A DNA stretch of 43,533 nt from an uncultured Clostridia bacterium (GTDB lineage Bacteria > Bacillota > Clostridia > Oscillospirales > Ruminococcaceae). A model generated the notes under the pieces. It was not told the origin of the DNA, did no database searches, and saw only the letters and a program-made list of their open reading frames with translations. The position numbers were made by a program, and so were the translations under genes. Within the stretch, counting starts at the first letter, position 1. Every line of letters starts with the position of its first letter. This document shows positions 43,051 through 43,533 of this stretch, in pieces. Location of the stretch: assembly GCA_945910815.1 (NCBI GenBank), contig CAMDZD010000017.1, positions 1-43,533 of the forward strand, in the 5' to 3' direction.

Positions 43051-43254
43051 TCACTTCTTTCTTTTTATTAAAATTCTTTTATAAATAAATTTTCCATTTA
43101 CTAACGGAGCACCGCCTTTATCTTTATATCCTGATATATGATACTTATTTTCTTCATAAGTAATATTTGCATCAGCCCTGCCAACAATTTCAAACTGTTC
43201 AGGATTATATTTGTCAAGAAAGGTAATCGGCACACCAATAACACCGTTACACTT
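43051..43254 (-). pseudogene. Stranded second C-terminal tail of an EcoRI-type methyltransferase
   Basis: From GKCNGVIGVPITFLDKYNPE the minus-strand frame repeats the conserved block of the gene just upstream, then carries a different tail (RADANITYEENKYHISGYKD; GGAPLVNGKFIYKRILIKRK). A longer frame up to 43383 exists, but its first 40 residues are the out-of-frame reading of the upstream tail. No ribosome site precedes the homologous part. I read it as an old C-terminus left behind after recombination, or an alternative tail cassette. Confidence 0.7.
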
Positions 43255-43533
43255 TCCGCTTGATGAATAAACGCTTGTACTTTCGTTCTCCGTTGACAAC
43301 AGGTTGAGCGACTTTGCTTTCTGCGTACCACAGTCCGTTTGAGAATCCCTTTCCCTCACTTTCTGTAGCTCCGACAATTTCAAACTGTTCAGGGTTGTAC
43401 TTGTCGAGGAAAGTGATTGGCACTCCGATAATGCCGTTACACCTTCCGTCTGATAATGATTCTGAAGTAAGGCGTAATTCTTCTCTTCTCTTCTCTTCTC
43501 TTCTCTTCTCTTCTCTTCTCTTCTCTTCTCTTC
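43247..43533 (-). CDS. EcoRI-type adenine methyltransferase, C-terminus (partial)
   Basis: The minus-strand frame open at the window edge reads through the pentanucleotide tract as repeated KRREE, then REELRLTSESLSDGRCNG, then IIGVPITFLDKYNPEQFEIV and a tail (ATESEGKGFSNGLWYAESK; VAQPVVNGERKYKRLFIKRK) ending at TAA 43247-43249. The GVPITFLDKYNPEQFEI block and the NGxxxYKRLFIKRK end are typical of the EcoRI-type N6-adenine methyltransferase family. The catalytic part lies outside the window. Its last codons overlap the start of the second tail copy in another frame. Confidence 0.7.
   Translation of the reverse strand, partial: REEKRREEKRREEKRREELRLTSESLSDGRCNGIIGVPITFLDKYNPEQFEIVGATESEGKGFSNGLWYAESKVAQPVVNGERKYKRLFIKRKV
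43481..43533. repeat. Pentanucleotide tandem repeat (TTCTC) x10.6, to window end
   Basis: Ten exact TTCTC units plus TTC run from 43481 to the last base. On the minus strand this lies inside the methyltransferase frame and encodes a KRREE repeat; all three frames are open. A change of one unit shifts the frame. Confidence 0.95.

Noticed and set aside
43255..43383. N-terminal 40 residues of the longer frame over the second methyltransferase tail
   Set aside because: They are the out-of-frame reading of the first tail; only the part from GKCNG onward is homologous to the family.
1..43533. CRISPR arrays, tRNA or rRNA genes, classical insertion sequences
   Set aside because: I looked for regularly spaced palindromic repeats, tRNA arm patterns and transposase motifs and saw none; the only tandem arrays are the short ones listed.

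Overview
The window looks like a stretch of an AT-rich anaerobic Firmicute of the Ruminococcus / Oscillospiraceae type. The best evidence is a secreted protein with a long threonine linker and a C-terminal type I dockerin (28.4-30.4 kb), a SCIFF ranthipeptide with its radical SAM maturase (26.7-28.3 kb), and a DUF3343 plus cysteine-desulfurase-like pair (30.7-32.1 kb). The species call is an inference from gene content.

Layout. (a) 0-4.4 kb: minus-strand SNF2-type helicase followed by an adenine methyltransferase N-terminus that runs off the left edge; a restriction or defence module. (b) 4.4-15.2 kb: accessory, mobile-element-like block. A minus-strand operon of small orphan genes sits behind a serine-recombinase-like protein that has lost its catalytic residues. 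Divergently there are small plus-strand proteins, a large intact serine recombinase, a DUF4373-like protein, and two AAA ATPase/DUF4143 proteins, each with a strong promoter. The block abuts a 5'-truncated manganese catalase fragment at about 15.18 kb. (c) 15.7-18.3 kb: DUF2975 / small Cro-like HTH / DUF2809 / DUF4173 cluster, the last gene cut by an in-frame TAA. (d) 18.3-24.6 kb: YitT membrane protein; HTH-AbrB regulator with a two-gene ABC exporter; siroheme/4Fe-4S reductase with an alpha/beta hydrolase; ArsR / ArsP-like permease / Cys-rich protein operon. (e) 24.6-34.5 kb: ABC-F protein, the SCIFF system, dockerin protein, DUF3343 and NifS-like enzyme, and cdaA-cdaR (c-di-AMP synthesis). 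(f) 34.5-39.2 kb: five-gene minus-strand operon (small membrane protein, 2-hydroxyacid dehydrogenase, proB, proA, Pro/Glu-rich membrane protein) behind a consensus promoter. (g) 39.2-43.5 kb: second defence-like region. It holds an overlapping pair of uncharacterised genes flanked by duplicated promoter segments, a DUF262-HNH endonuclease, and the C-terminus of an EcoRI-type adenine methyltransferase with a second, different C-terminal tail stranded downstream. The window ends inside a (TTCTC)n pentanucleotide tract.

Most worth a second look: the duplicated methyltransferase tails with the in-frame pentanucleotide repeat; the orphan two-gene module slotted into a duplicated promoter; the catalytically dead recombinase at a divergent promoter; and several small genes with nonstandard starts or early stops.
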